From Siderastrea radians (lineage: Eukaryota > Cnidaria > Anthozoa > Scleractinia > Rhizangiidae): 64,000 nucleotides of DNA. A program made the position numbers and the translations under genes. Below the pieces are notes generated by a model. The model had not been told where the DNA came from and ran no database searches. It saw only the letters and a list, made by a program, of their open reading frames with translations. The stretch spans positions 7,250,001-7,314,000 of the forward strand of contig OZ024895.1 of assembly GCA_964017195.1 (NCBI GenBank). The letters are read 5' to 3'. Numbering within the stretch: the stretch's first letter is position 1; every line of letters begins with the position of its first letter. Shown here piece after piece: positions 32,016-43,029 of this stretch.

Positions 32016-32225
32016 ATATTCATATCCTCCACTACTGGGTTCTAAATGCCAAAAATCGATCGATGTTAGTTCAAATGGAGCTTAGGAAGTAAGATGATGT
32101 AGGGATGCTCGATCAGCACAGTTGGGCCTCCTCTGTTTCAATCAACTGCAGCCTTTCGTACAGTAAAGTTCTATATCCCGTTGCATTCGTGGCCAGAAAA
32201 ATCTATCCTGGGCAAGTTGGAACAC

Positions 32226-32837
32226 TTAACCGGCACCCAGGTGACCCATTTCGTTGTGGAGTTGTTTCAGGACTATACAGTGATACTTTTGTAGTAACAC
32301 AAACTGAAGTTTGTCTCCTTTCCTTTTTCGTAGGATCTGGTCTTCACTCAAAGTGAGTCGGTCCCATTCCCGCATAAGGACTCTTGTTCCTTCTGTTTCT
32401 CCTCTTCGTTCCAATTTTGTGGGTCTTTGTTCTTTCATCTTGCAGGCTACTACTCTTCCAACATCTCGATCCGCTCGTTGGTCATATCGTAGTTGCTCAC
32501 AACTTACTCTTTTCACGCCAGTGAGACTGAACACTTCTGCATTCTGGATATCCTGGTCAACAAGCTCAATGTTCATGGTCACCGAGGATATCCCTGTGAC
32601 ATCACCCTTTAGCCGAGATTCCATCATATTGACATAAGACCTTATCGTTTCTTGAGAAGTAACTCCTCTACATTGGTCCATAAAACTGTCCATGTCCCGT
32701 TGTATTCTGAAGAGGGCAGTAGCGTCATCATTTGCTTTTCCAGGCCTGTATTTGATGTAGAACTGGAAGTCGGCGGGTTCAGCCACCCAGTGGTGTCCAG
32801 TGGTATTGAGGCGGGCTGATGTCAATGTATATGTCAA
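32226..32837 (-). pseudogene. Ty3/gypsy RNase H end and integrase zinc-finger start
   Basis: GHHWVAEPADFQFYIKYRPG ends the RNase H domain; LHNEMGHLG at the far end begins the integrase HHCC zinc region. Confidence 0.85.
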
Positions 32838-33107
32838 GGAGTTGCTGTCTGTGTAGCCCGTAAACTAATGGGAATAGAAGAGACAATCGCGAAATTGTTC
32901 ACAGATTGCCCACGTTAGAGCTAGGAACTCGAGTTTGCCAGCAAGTTAATGGTAACCTTTCTCGGCTGAATTCACAGTCCTGGGTCCATAGCCAATAAAG
33001 CGCATATTGCCATTTTGTCGTTGGTAAAGAACAGCACCTAGCCAATTAGCTGAGGCATCTGTATGAAGAATTAATCGTTTGTCGTAGTCTGGATAGGCCA
33101 AGATGGA

Positions 33108-33317
33108 TTATTGTACCAAACAGGTGATGAGGTGTTCTAGCGCTTGCTGATGTTGTTTAGTCCAATTGCCAGGTGTATTAGATGACAACTGACCCTTAGG
33201 CTTGCTCCTTCGCGTAGATCGAGTCTTTTTAACATTTTCGTTACCATCCTTTAGCAGGTCAAGAAGTGGTTTAGCAACACGCGCAAAGTCTGGTATACAA
33301 CGACAATGATATCCCAT
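33108..33317 (-). pseudogene. Ty3/gypsy RT-RNase H connection fragment
   Basis: MGYHCRCIPDFARVAKPLLD followed by a linker and QQALEHLITCL, typical of the thumb/connection of gypsy polymerases. Confidence 0.75.
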
Positions 33318-33467
33318 CTGGCCTAACAGCTTTCGAACATCACCCTGACATTCTGGTCGACCACATTAGCTGGGTCTGGTCTGTATCCCTGTTCCGATAC
33401 AATGCGTCCCAAGTAGTGCACTTGTCGCTAACACAGCTTGCATTTCCGAGGCTTTAACTTCACTCCT

Positions 33468-33851
33468 TTAGATTGGAGTGGTCGCACTACCTTTCTGAGA
33501 TATTGATAATGTTCTTTGAATGAACGACTGAAGGCGATGATTATCGTCTAAATAGGGTATGCAAATCTCATCATGTAGCCCCTCTAGACACCTCTCCATG
33601 GAACGTTGGAAACAAGCTGGGGAGTTAGTTAACCCGAACGGTATTCGGATCCACTCGTAAACTCCCCATGGCGTAATGAAGACTGTAAGATGGCGACTGT
33701 CAGGACTAATAGTACCTTGGTGGTACGCTTTCCCTTGATCGAGAGTAGAAAACCAACTGTTACCCACCCCCCCAAGTTTTCCAAAGACGCGGGGCAGGAG
33801 GTGGCCATCTGGTATGGTTCTGCTATTCAGTTCTCTGAAGTCTACACACAA
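33468..33851 (-). pseudogene. Ty3/gypsy reverse transcriptase fragment
   Basis: Reads [47 protein letters not shown] and CIPYLDDN (catalytic YxDD). The frame is lost shortly after YLDD. Confidence 0.9.
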
Positions 33852-33879
33852 TCTGAGTTCTCAATCTTTTTTGTGTACG

Positions 33880-35970
33880 CACACCACTGGGAAAGAGTAT
33901 GATGACGTAGACTTCCTAATCCAGTTCGATTCAGAAGATCTTCCACAAATGCTTTTACTTCAGAGTACAAGGAGCGTGGAATTGCATTGTATGTCTTCTA
34001 CACCGGCTTGTTGTCAGATGGTGTGATGGGCATTTCCAAATCTTCAATGTAGCCGATATCATCATCACTTGCAGAAATGCTGCCGCCTCCTCTCGTAGCA
34101 ATTCAACTGCTATTTCTTTCTGGTGGGCAGACAGTCCACTCAGATCGACGACTTCCGGGATTCACCCGTTGTCTTCAGTTTCTGCCAGGTGGTCAAGTTC
34201 ACTTTACTGGGGTGCGGTCTGGTCATTAGGATGTTTACCTTGGCTGGTTTCCATACTTTGTGTTTCATCTAGGGCTCTTGGTGTCTTTCTTCTAATGGAG
34301 TGACTGACCGCACCATATCTGGAGTCTTCCAAGAGTTGTGTGCTGTGCAGAACAATGGTCTATATCGTTGTTAGAAGAATTGAACACAGGGATGCGGACT
34401 TTGGCTGAGGTACCTTGTGAAACAGAGTAACGTGTCTTGAGGTACTAGCCCTGGCGGCCATTGGGCATCCTCATCAGGTTCAAATGTTACAGGAGTAGGC
34501 CGTTCAATGCACCCTTTATTTGCACGACAAGGAACGTAAATAGGGCTTAAATAGTGCTTAAATAATAGTGCGTAAATAGCTCAATTTGTTTCCTCCAACA
34601 AGTTCCCAATGTGTTGCACTATTTCTTCTGGTAAAGTCTGTGCTAGCCATTTACTAGAAATGATGGAAACTTGGGCCTCCGTGTTTCATAATGCACTAGT
34701 TTCAACATTGTTCAGATAACAGTCTACCATGCATCTTTTACCCATTAGTTTTGTCAAGGTAGACTGCAGCTTAGGGGTTAAACGACTTTCATCAACATGC
34801 TTATCTGCACTGTCGCCATTGCCACAGGGGGAACTCTCATCTCGCGACCTACATTGCCTCACATAAGGGTTTATGTTCCTGCCACTTTGACTGTTGACAA
34901 GCCCTTGAACGGTATTTTATTGCGTGGCAGCCTCCACACTCTCGAAACTTACTTTCTAAGTCAATAGCTTAGCAGTTGTTGCAATGGCAATGAGACAGGT
35001 TTTGATCTGTGTGCCCTGCTACTCCCTGTCGCGTGGTTGCAGCCTTGACCGGTTTGCCGACTGTTGCGCCTGGAAATTCTTGCGACATCCCCTTGCATAA
35101 TGTTCTGAGCTTCCACAGCGGAATTAGTGGTCACATTGTCTGGGGTTGGCACTCCTCCTGCATTCTTAACATGAGCGCAAGTACTCTCTGCTTTTGCCGA
35201 GGTGGGATGAGGGGCTGCTGGCTGGCAGTCAGATTGCTGATGACCTCCCGTAGCAATGCAACTTGAGCTCGTTTTTCAGAAACCTAATCAACGAGCCCTT
35301 TTCCTTTTTCTCTAGGTGCAGTTGCCATTTGTTCACCAGCGGCTGGGGTAGTGACTTGATTACAGCTTGGTTTTGTTGTCTTTTACCAGACATAAACTGA
35401 AGAATTAAACATTGCAGAAACAGACAGCTTGGTAAGCAAAGGGCGCATTTTAACCCTTACAACATCATCTTGAAGTCCTGTTTCAATGCAATAAAGGAAT
35501 AAACTCTGCACTATTTGACCATCACACTTGATTCAGACATCAGCTTCCTAGGAAGCAAACAAAATCTTTTGAAGCAGCTCCAAAGCTTTCATTAGGAACA
35601 TTTGGGGATCCTCCTTAGAGGGGCTGGCTTAGAGAAGCAAGTTGTTGGTGTAATTCAGTGTCGTCGCTCTCCCTAAAATGGGAACGCAGAATTTGCCTGA
35701 GTCTGGCCAGTGTAAGCTCTGGGGTAGACTGTAAATATAACCGCAATGCCATCCCAGGGCTTATTGCTCGTATGAAAGCATCAATTATTTCACTCTCGTT
35801 GTAGCTCTTTGTAGTTGCTGACTCAATCTGCCTGATAAGACTGATAAAGGACAGTTTGTCTTCAGCCCCGGGTGCACCAATTTGGCCCCTGATCTTGAAC
35901 TCCCGACGAAAGAGTTTTATTCATGTCAACTGGAACATTATCGTTAGCTTTCTTACCTTCCTCAATGCTC
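33880..35970 (-). other. Decayed gag/protease portion of the Ty3/gypsy element
   Basis: No ORF over about 85 codons and no recognisable zinc knuckle or protease DTG in a sustained frame. Assigned by position only. Confidence 0.4.
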
Positions 35971-35974
35971 TTCT

Positions 35975-36259
35975 TTAAACCAACCAGACCAGGAGTGACA
36001 CGTGTATTTGGCAAGAGTTAGAGGGTTCAGTATGTTGAGCGCCACAACTGTTTCCACTGTTTTCTAGTGGGCTGGATTCGTCAAGTGATTTACTCGGCTC
36101 TGTTGAGGCAGAGTCTTCCGCAGAACCATCCAGTGGTGGGGGTTTATCGTAGTTGAAGTTGGCCAAATCAGCGGAAAATTCCATTTTGTCTTCGGAACGT
36201 TCGCGTGATTCGACTATGTAAGTGATCGTAGAGCAAGGGAAAGATTTGAAGATTTTCAC
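35975..36259 (-). pseudogene. gag-like N-terminal fragment
   Basis: 94-residue ORF beginning MKIFKSFPC; an internal start at MEFSADLANFNYDKPPPL may be the true gag start. Acidic and Ser-rich. Assignment rests on position upstream of the pol remnants. Confidence 0.4.
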
Positions 36260-36278
36260 ATTTGGTAGATAAGCTTTT

Positions 36279-36330
36279 AATAATAATAATAATAATAATA
36301 TAATAATAATATATAATAATAGTAATATCT
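36279..36330. repeat. (ATA)n microsatellite
   Basis: Interrupted ATA/ATT run directly upstream of the Ty3 gag start. Confidence 0.9.
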
Positions 36331-36334
36331 TTGA

Positions 36335-39150
36335 ATTACTCGTTCAAGATTACGTAAGTGTATTTGGTGTTAACTTGACGAGAGGGTGGTTTCAGTCATG
36401 AAAGTATTTTTGAGAGGTCACAAACGAAGAAATTTTGTAAAAATTGCTTGATTCTGGGGAAAAGGCCGGTTTTTTAAATTATGCTCAGTCAAGTTGGTTA
36501 AGAAAAGGTTACAACACGTGTAATCATGAATTCTCTCCACACACTTAAATTAAATGAATGTAAACATATTACATCACCGTGTGAGAAAAAAACATATTTG
36601 TAAATATATTACATCTATATAATGTAAACATATTACATATATATAATGTAAAAATATCACATCATCGTGTGAGAAAAAGGTCATGTTTGAGTGCTCTATA
36701 TTGTATTCTCCTTTTAGATACGCGTGGTATTAAAGTAAACAGAGCATCATATCTCGTTTTTTTAACTCATTGTAGATTTTACTGAACTTGGATGCGTTTA
36801 ATGGATGAAATACGGTACTAAAAGGAATTAGATGGGTTTTGTTTGTGTAAAAAGTTGTATGTTTGACACTGGGCTGACGAGAAACACTTTTTAAAATAAT
36901 CATACAAAGACGGACAGGTTTGAATCAAATTGTTCACTGACATTTGTCCAAGACATTTGACATCAATGCCTCAAATATTGGACATTTTTCAAAGCAAATC
37001 TGTCATATGCACGACATTTCTTTCGTCGCATTAGCTTTGTTGAAGAGTTTGAAGGTGAATTTTTCATTTGCAGCTATGACGTAAACAGATAGATTTAGTG
37101 ATCTATGGGAGAGCTGACTGTCATTTGTAAGAGGTGTTGTAGACGGGAAACATGGTTAATTTGTTTTTTAAAATGACATTGATTAGATGGAGGATGTGCT
37201 CGGTAATTGTGTAAAGGAGTTTAGTGAACGGCGGTAAGTCAGTTTTAGTTCTTTGCTTGAAGTAGTTCTGGTTGCGAAAAAAGTAATTGTAGAAAGGAGG
37301 GTAATTTTTGTTGTTTTGAGTTTTGCGGAATATCAAAGTTAATTAAATGTTGGTGTTGTAATGTTTCTTCACTGTTTTTGAGGACATGTGGTTGAGAAAG
37401 GTAGTGTTTATTGAAGCTTGTGTTTTCTTTGGAGTTTTTATCACACCAGGGAAAGGAACCTGACAGACTCTGCGCCGCCTGTAAATTCCCTAGCATTTCT
37501 TGTTTTACGAGCGCTTGACTCGTGATACATTTTCATGTGTTGGGAAAAAAAGTTTTGACTCATGAAAATTTAAAGGCTAACATTCAATGTAAATATGGAC
37601 TAAATAAGATTCCATAAACCGTGACACGATTTTCTGGTTCTCTGAGCTTCGATCTTCCTGGTGGGTATAACAATTATTACACCGCCCAAGGTAAAGCATG
37701 ATTTCCCTAAAGTATAATTTTGCTGTGTTTATAATCAGTTATCGCTTCCGGCAATTCTACTTTTTAAGAAACCTGGATCTAGAGAGTACATAAATAACTC
37801 CATAAAAATCACCTCCTGATTTGTGATTTACACGCAAAACAAAAATATGATACTTTTTTTATTGCTTTTACTTGCGTTTATAAAACCTAAAATAAGTGCC
37901 ATTTTTTAAAGAAACGGTGGAGTATTTTGAGAATTTGTCTCGGATATTGCCTAAGTAAATTTTCTCAAGTCATTGTTTCATTTGACTAATTGCGAAAAGA
38001 GTCAAAGCCAGAACTTTCTCGATTTTTTTTAGCTTTTCACCTTTTTCTCTAAAATAAAAACGGCAACATTTTACCGCTTTCTCTGTTCAGCCTCTTGATT
38101 GACAGCTGTGAAAAATGGCCCGAAACTGAGACTACAATGAAATCGTCGCATTCAGTCGGCTTGGATGGTTTGCGCCTTTTCTCGATTGGTGACCTAGTAG
38201 CCTGCATTTGAATTTGAAGCCTTGTTTCATTATGGCTAGGTTTTCCACGGTTAAAGTGGAATACTTTAAGCCTCAATATCTTTTCTTGCATTTTATCTTG
38301 CATCTTAGCTACAAAATGACACGAGCGTCGCCGAAAGACCCTTTTGACTGGTTTATTTGTTTCAAGTGCTGTTCAGTCCAAGGTTTTTCTATAGATATGT
38401 CATTTCGACCTTGTAAGAGCAAGGACTGCATGTGCTTAATATTTGAGAAACGGCATGGAACTCATGTGTGATGACACAATATTTGAGATCAGGTTGAAAA
38501 GATTAAGATCTAAAAATTATATTTTCACCGTTTTTGCAATCAGTGCAAGTCTGGAAAGAAATATTTCACCTCTTTGGTCCACTGTACCTAGGTAATGACC
38601 GATGAAGAACGCTGGAGACGACTGCGATCAAATTAGCCTCCAAGCTGACCGAGAATGACTGGGATTGAAAGCAGGCCGCATTGGTGGATTCTCAGGATTC
38701 TCTGTAGTATTGCTATATTTATGTTTTATTATACATTTTATTCTATTATCAATTTTATTTAATGTCGCATGGTTCGCATTGTGACTTGCTTGACTCACAA
38801 CGTCTTAAGTTTTGACGCCAGTGTTTTAACGTTGTAATATTAGCTTCTTTAACTATAAATTTGAAATCGTGACGTTTTCAGTTTTTACTCCAGTTTTTTT
38901 AACGTTGTGATGTAAGCCGTTATATGTTGTTATTGTAGTATCATATTGTATACCCTTAGTTTAAATTGTAACGTTTTTGTCCTTAGAGTCATTCTCTGTA
39001 AGACCCTGAAGAAGAAAGGCTGTGCCTTTTGAAATATTGGTTAAAATATACACTCACTTTCCCTACCATTGAATCAGCATTGCTTTTTTTATCGTATTTA
39101 CGTCACGGATACCCGCATCTTGAAAACATTGGCAGGGTTTTTCAAGTTCA
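36335..39150. other. AT-rich non-coding stretch
   Basis: No gene recognised. 36540-36680 holds repeated TGTAA(A)CATATTACAT and two CATC(A)ACCGTGTGAGAAAAA-type modules. Near 39005, CCCTGAAGAAGAAAGGCTGT resembles the terminal region of Penelope-like elements (weak). Confidence 0.4.
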
Positions 39151-39223
39151 AATAAATGTAAAGAAGATCCTCGCAGTTATTAACGCAACTTATGCAGTTG
39201 CGAAAAGAAAGCCTGAAAAAATC

Positions 39224-39295
39224 AGGCTTGCCGGGATTCTAACCCTGACCTCTGCGATACCGGTGCAGCGCTCTAACCAATTGAGTTAACAAGCC
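39224..39295 (-). tRNA. tRNA-like core, inverted copy with mutated B box
   Basis: Minus-strand counterpart of 39508-39579; B box is GGTTAGAATCC instead of GGTTCGAATCC, so transcription is probably impaired. Confidence 0.55.
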
Positions 39296-39507
39296 AACTG
39301 GGAGCTGGTCATTAAATTGGTTCGTAATATACGCGGGAAAGATGAAGATGAAGTTATGAATATATGAAATTCATATATTTGAACTGCGGAATGAAGAAAT
39401 AAATGAATGAATTTCATATATTCATAACTTCATCATCATATATTCATAACTTCATCTTCATCTTTCCCGGGTATATTACGAACCATTTTAATAACCAGCT
39501 CCCAGTT

Positions 39508-39579
39508 GGCTTGTTAGCTCAATTGGTTAGAGCGCTGCACCGGTATCGCAGAGGTCAGGGTTCGAATCCCGGCAAGCCT
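39508..39579 (+). tRNA. tRNA-like core, anticodon GGT (Thr) if decoded, SINE head
   Basis: Acceptor GGCTTGT pairs with the 3' CAAGCC strand; A box TAGCTCAATTGGTTAGAGC; B box GGTTCGAATCC. The anticodon loop reads CCGGTAT, giving GGT but with C instead of U at position 33. Together with the shared downstream tail this points to a SINE head or repeat-borne tRNA and not a single-copy tRNA gene. Confidence 0.6.
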
Positions 39580-40025
39580 GATTTTTTCAGGCTTTCTTTT
39601 CGCAACTGCATAAGTTGTGTTAATAACTGCGAGGATCTTCTTTACATTTATTTCTTCATTCCGCAGTTCAAATATATGAATTTCATATATTCATAACTTC
39701 ATCTTTTTCAAGTTCGTCATGCGTAATCCGTCTTAATCTCCCTCAGTCGTTACCATCCTTGTTTAGTTTGGGTTTACTATTGCTTTTTTGCTGTTTTTCT
39801 ACCTTAGGAAACTATTATCTTGAGGTTCCCTTCAAAAAGAAAATAATTTTGTCAGATCAGAAAAATGAATGAAAATACCGTGACATAGTTCCTTTAATCA
39901 GCATATTATGTTTACTTATTTGTTGTGATGTTGTTGCAACCCACTATCCATAAGCATAAGGCATCTAGAGGCAAATTTGCAACGGCGGTACAGAAAACAA
40001 AACTCAGGTACAATTTACAGGCTTA

Positions 40026-40099
40026 CAGTCTCCTACGCAGCCGTTTTTAGGTTCGTCACGCGAAGCTCATCCCTAAGAACGGCTGCGTAGGAGACTACT
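40026..40099. mobile_element. 74-bp hairpin MITE
   Basis: AGTCTCCTACGCAGCCGTTT and AACGGCTGCGTAGGAGACT form a near-perfect stem around a loop of about 24 bp. Confidence 0.75.
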
Positions 40100-40605
40100 A
40101 TATATATAAAAAGTATATCAGTTAAGCGTTGAAGAGAAGAGGCAGTAGAATAAATGAGAGAACTCACTTGGGTTGAAGAATGGCTTCTCATGAAATTACA
40201 CTTTTTTTCTACATTTCTGTAGTGGCGTTTTTATTCACGACTAAATGGCTTATAAAGGTGTAGCAAGAAAGCAAATCAAGTTTTCGCATAATTTACAGTG
40301 TTTGGTGCGGTTACATAATCGACCACGCATTTATTCATGCAAAATTTGCAATGGTCCAATACAACATATATAGTCAAATTTATAACTGCCCATCTTTCGT
40401 CTAAATCTCCACTTTGTGAAAAAAGGACTTAGAATTAAACCGGGTCTTAGAAATCTTTAACTGCTACGTAACTATTTACTGTTTATTCCCTGGTCCCAGT
40501 TCCTCTCCAAAATTAAAACGTCATCGTTCATAGAAAGTACAAAGATCTTGAACTCATTCTAAAGTAGACCACCCCCCTCCAAATCTGCCGAGAACCTTTC
40601 CTTAA
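40100..40605. other. Non-coding spacer
   Basis: Nothing recognised. Confidence 0.3.
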
Positions 40606-40609
40606 TTCA

Positions 40610-41290
40610 CTTGAGAAGTCCCCAGATTCTCGTTAGTGAGAAATTCTTTTCTTGGGAGATTAGCTCAAGGGCTAGTCCAGCTTGGCGAGACAAGGGATCA
40701 GGCAAAGTAACTTCGAATGTTGTATTTCCTTACTTACACCAAGGAACTTCTTTCTTCTATACTTTTTGCCTTGGGGTTAGATCTTACTTGCAAAGCACTC
40801 CACATTCTCATTCTATACAATGCTCGTTATTTTAAAAGGGTTAATCTCAGTGTTAATTATATTCAAATGTCGTGCAAATCAATATTGAAAGTTGACGAGC
40901 AATAGGCTTCTTTCGATATATTAAAATTCAGCTTGGTAGCGAGGCCTAGAGGACACAAATAAAAGAAATTTTACAAGCATGTTTATTCATTTCTTTTGTT
41001 TGTGTGCTCTAGGCCTCGCTACCAAGCTGAATTTTAATATATCGAAAGAAGCCTATTATCCTATAATTAAAATTGAAAACTCAATTTGTTCGGAAAGCTT
41101 TTATAACACCAAAGGAGCAACTTAGCAACAAGTAAAAATACCATATGATGAGTTTGTTTTCCCGGTACAGTTTTAAAGTTAACTACTGTAACTAAAATGG
41201 TACTGACGTTCAAGGTTCGGCCAATTGTAAAATATTAATAAGAGACAGCGCCTTCCTCTTAATCGTAAGAGCTATTTAAAAGCAAAAGTG
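40610..41290. repeat. Dispersed repeat, copy 1 (direct relative of 59318-59765)
   Basis: Shares CAAGGGATCAGGCAAAGTAA, AAGCACTCCACATTCTCATT and AAAGGAGCAACTTAGCAACA in the same order with 59318-59765. It is interrupted here by the 157-bp foldback. Confidence 0.85.
40901..41058. mobile_element. 157-bp foldback MITE, TA-flanked
   Basis: TAGGCTTCTTTCGATATATT at the left and its complement at the right enclose long arms (CAGCTTGGTAGCGAGGCCTA). The paralogous locus near 59550 lacks it, reading GACTAGCAATTATCC across the site. TA at both ends suggests Tc1/mariner-type insertion. Confidence 0.85.
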
Positions 41291-41299
41291 AATATGAAA

Positions 41300-41925
41300 G
41301 TCCACGTTTACTTAGCTTGATTAATAGGAAGTTGGAAAAACACAAAGATTAGGTCATTAAGGAAAACATGTCAATTTAAGTCCGAGACGAAGTGTTCAAA
41401 GTTAAAACAATTAAACTGAAACAAGGGGTAAAACTATCTCGATAATTTTACTTCATCAAACATAATGTGAAATGGCAATTAAAACACAACTCATGCTACC
41501 CCTCAAGCAAAGTTAAAAGCATGAGGATGATACGGCCCTCCAGCTGCGTCTCAAAACTGTCCCTCTCAAATTGCGGTAGAATTCATTTAGTTATAAAAAT
41601 GAACGATAAAAAAGAACAACGTTTCGACCGTTCTACTGTCATTTTCAAGTTCGAGTTCGGACATAAAATTTCAGCATATATACAATTGCGAAACAATAAG
41701 ATAATTAAACGGTAAATGCTAAGATATTTACTTGCAAACAAAGAAAATAATGAAAATAAGTATGCGAAACAAAGGCGCGAATTTGTACCTTATCTGAAAA
41801 ACTTTTGTCCTTAAATGAAGAAAAAGACTTCTTGAGGTGTTGACGTTTCGATGGCGAGGTATGGAAGGACGAACACAGCTAGAGTTTCTGCTTTTAACCA
41901 AGAGAGGATAATTGAATCCTCTTTT
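41300..41925. other. Non-coding spacer
   Basis: A short ORF (41467-41715) has no motif. Nothing else recognised. Confidence 0.3.
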
Positions 41926-41931
41926 TTTTAA

Positions 41932-42443
41932 GAATAAAAATTAGCGATAGTAGTCTCGAATGACGTTTGGATGACTCACTCATCATTTTCAAATTCGTAT
42001 AACTAAAAGTCAGATTCTTGTTAGTTCCTTATATAATAAAATGCGTGTTGAAGTCTTCTTCCAGGTGATTAAAAATACAATGTGCAATGTAAAGGGTGTT
42101 AATTAGGTAAATAGTTTTGCCTTGATAAACCTAAAACAATAAAAAAACATTAAGAATGGTGAATTGCTGCGGAAAGCTGGAATGCTTAATTTACGAAATG
42201 CTCTTTATCAAAGACAAGAAACTTAAACTGAACGCTCAATCTGACTCAATCAAGGCAAAACTATTTACCTAATTAACACCCTTTACATTGCACATTTTAT
42301 TTTTAATCACATGCAACAAGACTTCAACACGCATTTTATTATATAAGGAACTTACAAGAATCTGACTTTTAGTTATACGAATTTGAAAATGATGAGTGAG
42401 TCATCGAAACGTCATTCGAAACTACTATCGCTAATTTTTATTC
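41932..42443. mobile_element. 512-bp TTAA-flanked foldback element
   Basis: GAATAAAAATTAGCGATAGT at the left and its complement at the right, with about 200-bp arms, flanked by TTAA (41928-41931, 42444-42447). Non-coding. Confidence 0.82.
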
Positions 42444-42449
42444 TTAATT

Positions 42450-43025
42450 GTTTATTCAAAACATCCGTTATTGGAATTTTTTTAACCCTCTAATACCCAC
42501 TGACTAATCACGGAAAATGTCCGTAACTGGGTAACATGTCTCGACAAAAATAACGTCATGTCTGGACATAATGTTTGTTTTTATACATCATTGTTGAGAC
42601 AACCTAATTTAGAAATAATTGGATGTTTTATTGCCGTTTATTTTTAAGTGTACATTTTTTTCTGGTCTTGGTCATTGTTATAAAGGGCTTAAAGAGCCAG
42701 TGTCACCCAAAATGCTTTACCCATAGATGTTTTTCTTTCTCTCCGCTACTGATACACGGACTCCTTAAGCCGTAGAACTTTGGCAGAGAGCGGAAGACTC
42801 GGCCTTCGTCTCAGCTTTCCTGAACCCTACAAGGCATCCAATTTAAAGATCTCCTTCTCCACCTCGAAAACACTTCAGAATTCGGAAATATGCAACGAAA
42901 TCGATACGACGGCACTTAAATGTCAAGTTAAAATTCACACTATACTGACACTAGTGCTTTCGGATCGCCAACGGCAGCGATGGAAGAAGATACAAATCAG
43001 ACTTCACAACAATCAAGAAAATGGC
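42450..43025. other. Non-coding spacer
   Basis: The 131-codon ORF 42780-43175 shows no domain and runs into the repeat array. Confidence 0.35.
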
Positions 43026-43029
43026 GGAT

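Larger units (their letters stand above)
30230..36259 (-). mobile_element. Degenerate Ty3/gypsy LTR retrotransposon internal region
   Basis: Minus-strand order: gag-like start (36259-35975), gag/protease remnants, reverse transcriptase (33851-33468), connection region (33317-33108), RNase H and integrase zinc region (32837-32226), integrase core (32015-31800), a LINE insertion, then integrase C-terminus (31016-30580) and an acidic tail (about 30450-30230). The order RT-RH-IN is diagnostic of Ty3/gypsy. Many frameshifts and stops are present. Long terminal repeats were not found by eye. Confidence 0.85.
39150..39725. mobile_element. Inverted pair of tRNA-derived SINE copies forming a palindrome
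   Basis: Two tRNA-like cores (39224-39295 minus; 39508-39579 plus) are each followed, outward, by the same tail (GCAACTGCATAAGTTG; GCGAGGATCTTCTTTACATT) and separated by AT-rich palindromic sequence (ATGAATTTCATATATTCATA). Confidence 0.8.

Noticed and set aside
36331..38500. Host gene in the AT-rich stretch (ORFs at 37245-37496, 38049-38471)
   Set aside because: Short, unrelated frames without motifs, splice support or similarity to the neighbouring genes.
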